In this document: piece by piece, positions 4,011 through 5,424 of the stretch
How positions within the stretch are numbered: the stretch's first letter is position 1
How the letters are laid out: each line of letters opens with the position of its first letter
Assembly: GCF_039812505.1 (NCBI RefSeq)
Contig: NZ_JBDIAQ010000195.1
Span: 1-5,424, forward strand
Direction: 5' to 3'
Source of the DNA: Intrasporangium_A sp039812505
GTDB taxonomy: Bacteria; Actinomycetota; Actinomycetes; Actinomycetales; Dermatophilaceae
DNA length: 5,424 nucleotides
The notes under the pieces: model-generated
Databases searched by the model: none
What the model was told of the DNA's origin: nothing
What the model saw: the letters and a program-made list of their open reading frames with translations, nothing else
Translations under genes and position numbers: made by a program

Positions 4011-5424
4011 TCAGGACCCCGCGACCCGTACCGCGTACCAGGTCTGCCCCCGGTCGATGCTCTTCCAGTAGCCCCCTTCCGGGTCCGCGGAGAGCGCGTA
4101 GTAGACCGAGCCGCCCGGTGCGCCGACCCAGGCCCACCCCTGCGACGGCAGGGCGGGCGGCCGGCCCGGGGAGGCCCAGGTGGCTCCGCCGTCGGTGCTG
4201 CGCCGCATCGACCCGTGCAGGTCGCGGCTCCCGCCGGATACGGCCAGCAGGCTCGACCCGTCCGCCGCCGCGAAGGCCGTCGGTCCCGCGTCCACCAGGA
4301 CGAGCCGGTCGGTGCTGACGAGGGCCCACGTCGCCCCTCGGTCGGTGCTCGCCTGCACGGCGTACCCCACGTGCCCGGCGGCACCGCTCGATGCGCAGAC
4401 GGCGAAGATGACGGGTCCGGCGGCAGGGGCGACGAGCTGCACGCCCTGACCGCGGCCGCACGCCTGCGGACCGACCGCGTGCAGACCGTCGGGCCGCACC
4501 ACGACCGGGCCCGGCGGTAGCCCGCCCGGACGCGGCCGCACGGTCGGGGAGATGTAGGCGACACCGGCGTGCCACGCGACCACGGCGCCGGTCACGCCGG
4601 CGGCGCCGTCGATGGTGCCCACGACGTCGGTCGCGGCGGCGGCGCCGACCGGAGCCCGGCTGACCGTGATCGCGCCGTGGCAGGTCCCGTCGGAACATCG
4701 GGGGGCGGTGGTCAGCACGACGTCCGTCCCGTCGGTCTCGAGGTCGATGACGTCCCCACCGCGGTGGTCGTAGGGCTGCCACGTGCGTCCTCCGTCGGTC
4801 GTTCGCAGCACCGCTCCGCCGAAGACCCAGCCGATGCTCGGGTTCGCGAACCGGACGGAGCCGAGCCGGCCGCCCCCCTCCGGCGCGCCGAGCACCGCGC
4901 CGGTCGAGGTTGCCGGGCTCGCCGAGGCAGCGAAGGTGTGCCGCAGGCGCCAGGTGCGCCCGTTGTCGTCGGAGGCCGCCAGGGCCGGGCACGTCCCACC
5001 GGGGCAGGCGAGCACACCCAGCGCGTAGAGGTGCCGGTCGTCGGCGGTGGTCACCGAGCGCACCCGGAAGGAGGCCGGCACCGGGAGGGCCGCCGGCACC
5101 TGGCCCGTCGTGGCGGGCGAGGTGGCGAGCAGGGTGCCGGGCGGGGTGGGCGCGGTGGTGGGCGGCACGGAAGGCCCGGGGGACGTGGTGCGCGTCGGTG
5201 ACGGCGCCAGGGCCGAGGAGGATGCCGGGGTGGACGGCCCCGGGGTCGGCCCGGTCCGTAGCAGCCCCCACCCGAGGGCTCCGGCGACGACGAGCAGGGC
5301 CGCGGCGACGAGCAGGTAGCGGGTCCACGGCGTGTCGGGAGCCCGTCCGCGGGCGACGATGCGCTGCCACCGGAACGGGTCGCTCGGCAGGACCGGGGCC
5401 GCGTTGCGCTCGCGGGAGAAGAAG
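4011..5424 (-). CDS. Membrane-anchored Asp-box (BNR/sialidase-like) beta-propeller protein, 5' end outside window
   Basis: The frame stays open from the TGA at 4011-4013 to the right edge, giving 470 visible residues. A GTG at 5168 is internal: the upstream reading contains no stop and makes sense as protein. Numbering from the window edge, residues 1-35 are a polar, Arg-containing cytosolic part. Residues 36-55 (YLLVAAALLVVAGALGWGLL) form a membrane helix, and about 56-107 a Pro/Ser/Thr-rich linker. The rest is a beta-propeller with five Asp boxes of type SxDxGxTW: ASDDNGRTW (150-158), RTTDGGRTW (207-215), ASTDRGATW (358-366), RSTDGGATW (408-416) and KSIDRGQTW (454-462). Cysteine pairs CPGGTC and CSDGTC suggest disulfides outside the cell. 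I do not see the arginine triad or FRIP motif of true sialidases, so a binding or structural role is more likely than sialidase activity. It is convergent with the transporter. The fold is confident, the function unknown. Confidence 0.87.
   Translation of the reverse strand, partial: FFSRERNAAPVLPSDPFRWQRIVARGRAPDTPWTRYLLVAAALLVVAGALGWGLLRTGPTPGPSTPASSSALAPSPTRTTSPGPSVPPTTAPTPPGTLLATSPATTGQVPAALPVPASFRVRSVTTADDRHLYALGVLACPGGTCPALAASDDNGRTWRLRHTFAASASPATSTGAVLGAPEGGGRLGSVRFANPSIGWVFGGAVLRTTDGGRTWQPYDHRGGDVIDLETDGTDVVLTTAPRCSDGTCHGAITVSRAPVGAAAATDVVGTIDGAAGVTGAVVAWHAGVAYISPTVRPRPGGLPPGPVVVRPDGLHAVGPQACGRGQGVQLVAPAAGPVIFAVCASSGAAGHVGYAVQASTDRGATWALVSTDRLVLVDAGPTAFAAADGSSLLAVSGGSRDLHGSMRRSTDGGATWASPGRPPALPSQGWAWVGAPGGSVYYALSADPEGGYWKSIDRGQTWYAVRVAGS
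5259..5318 (-). other. Encoded transmembrane helix anchoring the propeller protein
   Basis: These codons specify about 20 consecutive hydrophobic residues (YLLVAAALLVVAGALGWGLL), with arginines before it (RGRAPDTPWTR) and a Pro/Thr/Ser-rich stretch after it. This is typical of a single-pass anchor with the C-terminal propeller outside the membrane. At least 35 residues precede the helix, so it is more likely an anchor than a cleaved signal peptide. Confidence 0.7.

Noticed and set aside
2605..4071. Plus-strand open frame of 488 codons overlapping the kinase and MFS genes.
   Set aside because: The other frame encodes a convincing 12-helix transporter. This one gives Arg/Gly/Pro-rich sequence and is a shadow.
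3083..4564. Minus-strand open frame of 493 codons antisense to the transporter.
   Set aside because: The composition is polar and repetitive (Arg/Glu/His/Gln/Pro), as expected from reading a GC-rich membrane protein gene backwards. No start signal or family feature is present.
3850..5370. Long minus-strand open frame of 506 codons overlapping both the transporter and the propeller gene.
   Set aside because: Its translation is Arg/Ala/Pro-rich low-complexity sequence without family motifs, and it runs out of phase with the Asp-box protein. It is a GC-driven shadow frame.

Overview
The window is very GC-rich, with G or C at almost every third codon position, and its families are typical of high-GC Actinomycetota: a DUF222/13E12-type HNH protein, a mycothiol-dependent maleylpyruvate isomerase-like (TIGR03085-type) protein, and genes without Shine-Dalgarno sequences. 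A Micrococcales lineage such as Intrasporangiaceae would fit, but that rank is a guess from gene style, not a demonstrated placement.

Layout. Positions 1-675 (+) hold the C-terminal part of an HNH endonuclease-type protein that starts before the window. Positions 736-1374 (+) encode a DinB/MDMPI-fold putative metal-binding protein with a clear ribosome binding site. It converges on hisF (1403-2176, -), which encodes the cyclase subunit of imidazole glycerol phosphate synthase. A 34-bp gap separates hisF from a divergent P-loop kinase-like gene (2211-2786, +). Two bases after that gene's stop begins a CynX/NimT-type MFS transporter (2789-4003, +) with a GTG start. The transporter converges, with a 7-bp gap, on a membrane-anchored Asp-box beta-propeller protein (4011 to the right edge, -), whose start lies outside the window. 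Coding density is very high and no gene-free stretch exceeds about 60 bases.

How the genes relate. hisF is the only clear biosynthetic gene and appears to be transcribed alone here, because both neighbours run in the opposite direction. The kinase-like gene and the transporter are closely packed and probably at least partly co-transcribed, but no shared pathway can be read from the sequence. The propeller protein is probably exported and tethered, with no visible catalytic residues.

This is mostly an ordinary chromosomal region. I see no defence system, mobile element, CRISPR array or RNA gene. The most notable signals are: (i) TANNNT hexamers placed 6-7 bases before three consecutive start codons (hisF, kinase, transporter), suggesting leaderless mRNAs and, for hisF/kinase, two back-to-back promoters in 34 bp; and (ii) a roughly 50-residue periodicity in the propeller protein consistent with seven blades, two of which have degenerated Asp boxes.
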